Assembly (NCBI GenBank): GCA_903906365.1
Contig: CAIVKC010000069.1
Coordinates: 62,001-126,000 of the forward strand
Direction of reading: 5' to 3'
DNA: 64,000 bases
Source: an uncultured Bacteroidota bacterium
Lineage (GTDB): Bacteria > Bacteroidota > Bacteroidia > Chitinophagales > Chitinophagaceae
Shown: positions 63,983-64,000 of the stretch, piece after piece
Layout: every line of letters begins with the position of its first letter
Position numbering within the stretch: position 1 is the first letter of the stretch
Notes under the pieces: generated by a model
What the model was told of the DNA's origin: nothing
What the model saw: only the letters and a program-made list of their open reading frames with translations
Database searches by the model: none
Translations under genes and position numbers: made by a program

Positions 63983-64000
63983 TACGGGCTGAACTTCATT

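Overview
The window looks like chromosomal DNA of a Bacteroidota bacterium, most likely a member of the Chitinophagaceae or a close relative. The sequence signs are TAnnTTTG-type -7 promoter boxes ahead of many genes, few Shine-Dalgarno sequences, a menG-porT neighbourhood (PorT belongs to type IX secretion), a TonB-dependent receptor with a carboxypeptidase-regulatory N-domain, DUF5723 and DUF6600 surface proteins, a MutS-like ATPase, and chitin-related enzymes. It is a gene-dense housekeeping region with a few accessory genes. I see no insertion sequences, phage genes, CRISPR arrays, tRNA or rRNA.

Layout. 1-6023 (minus): the start of a division and cell-wall (dcw) operon, mraZ-rsmH-ftsL-ftsI-murE-mraY, with mraY cut by the left edge. 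6.7-15.2 kb: queA facing an orphan histidine kinase, yqgE, the separate atpD-atpC operon, an acyltransferase-like gene and dnaX, which carries a nine-adenine slippage candidate. 15.3-18.8 kb: a 1167-residue protein joining a GH18-like, a deacetylase and a GT2 synthase domain. 19-24.9 kb: amino-acid permease, E2 of pyruvate dehydrogenase, a DEAD-box helicase with a long leader, and a GH19 chitinase.

24.9-30.8 kb: a VOC protein, then a compact biosynthetic run of UbiA prenyltransferase, type III polyketide synthase, methyltransferase, FAD oxidoreductase and a DUF5723 outer-membrane protein. This is the most interesting accessory locus; I know of no product assigned to it. 30.9-44.9 kb: CoA-binding protein, YkuK, EngB, MenG, PorT, a Wzi-like barrel, PyrC, a MutS-like ATPase, DUF3179, an M1 peptidase, an MsbA-like ABC exporter and DUF983. 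45-50.7 kb (minus): a TonB receptor with a small companion gene, and a LuxR-type response regulator with a TPR sensor kinase.

50.9-64 kb: thiolase and pyrD on divergent promoters, rsmE, dnaB, a DUF6600 lipoprotein with an Asn-rich repeat, then pheT, a coiled-coil gene, a stand-alone protein resembling a type IX sorting domain, zapA, rny, rplS and tatA.

Many functions connect. The dcw genes and zapA serve division; dnaX and dnaB replication; PorT, the sorting-domain-like protein, TatA and the outer-membrane proteins secretion and surface assembly; the GH18/deacetylase/GT2 fusion and the GH19 enzyme GlcNAc-polymer metabolism; MenG and the class 2 PyrD the menaquinone pool. Start codons were moved downstream of the longest reading frame where family N-termini or promoter positions favour it.
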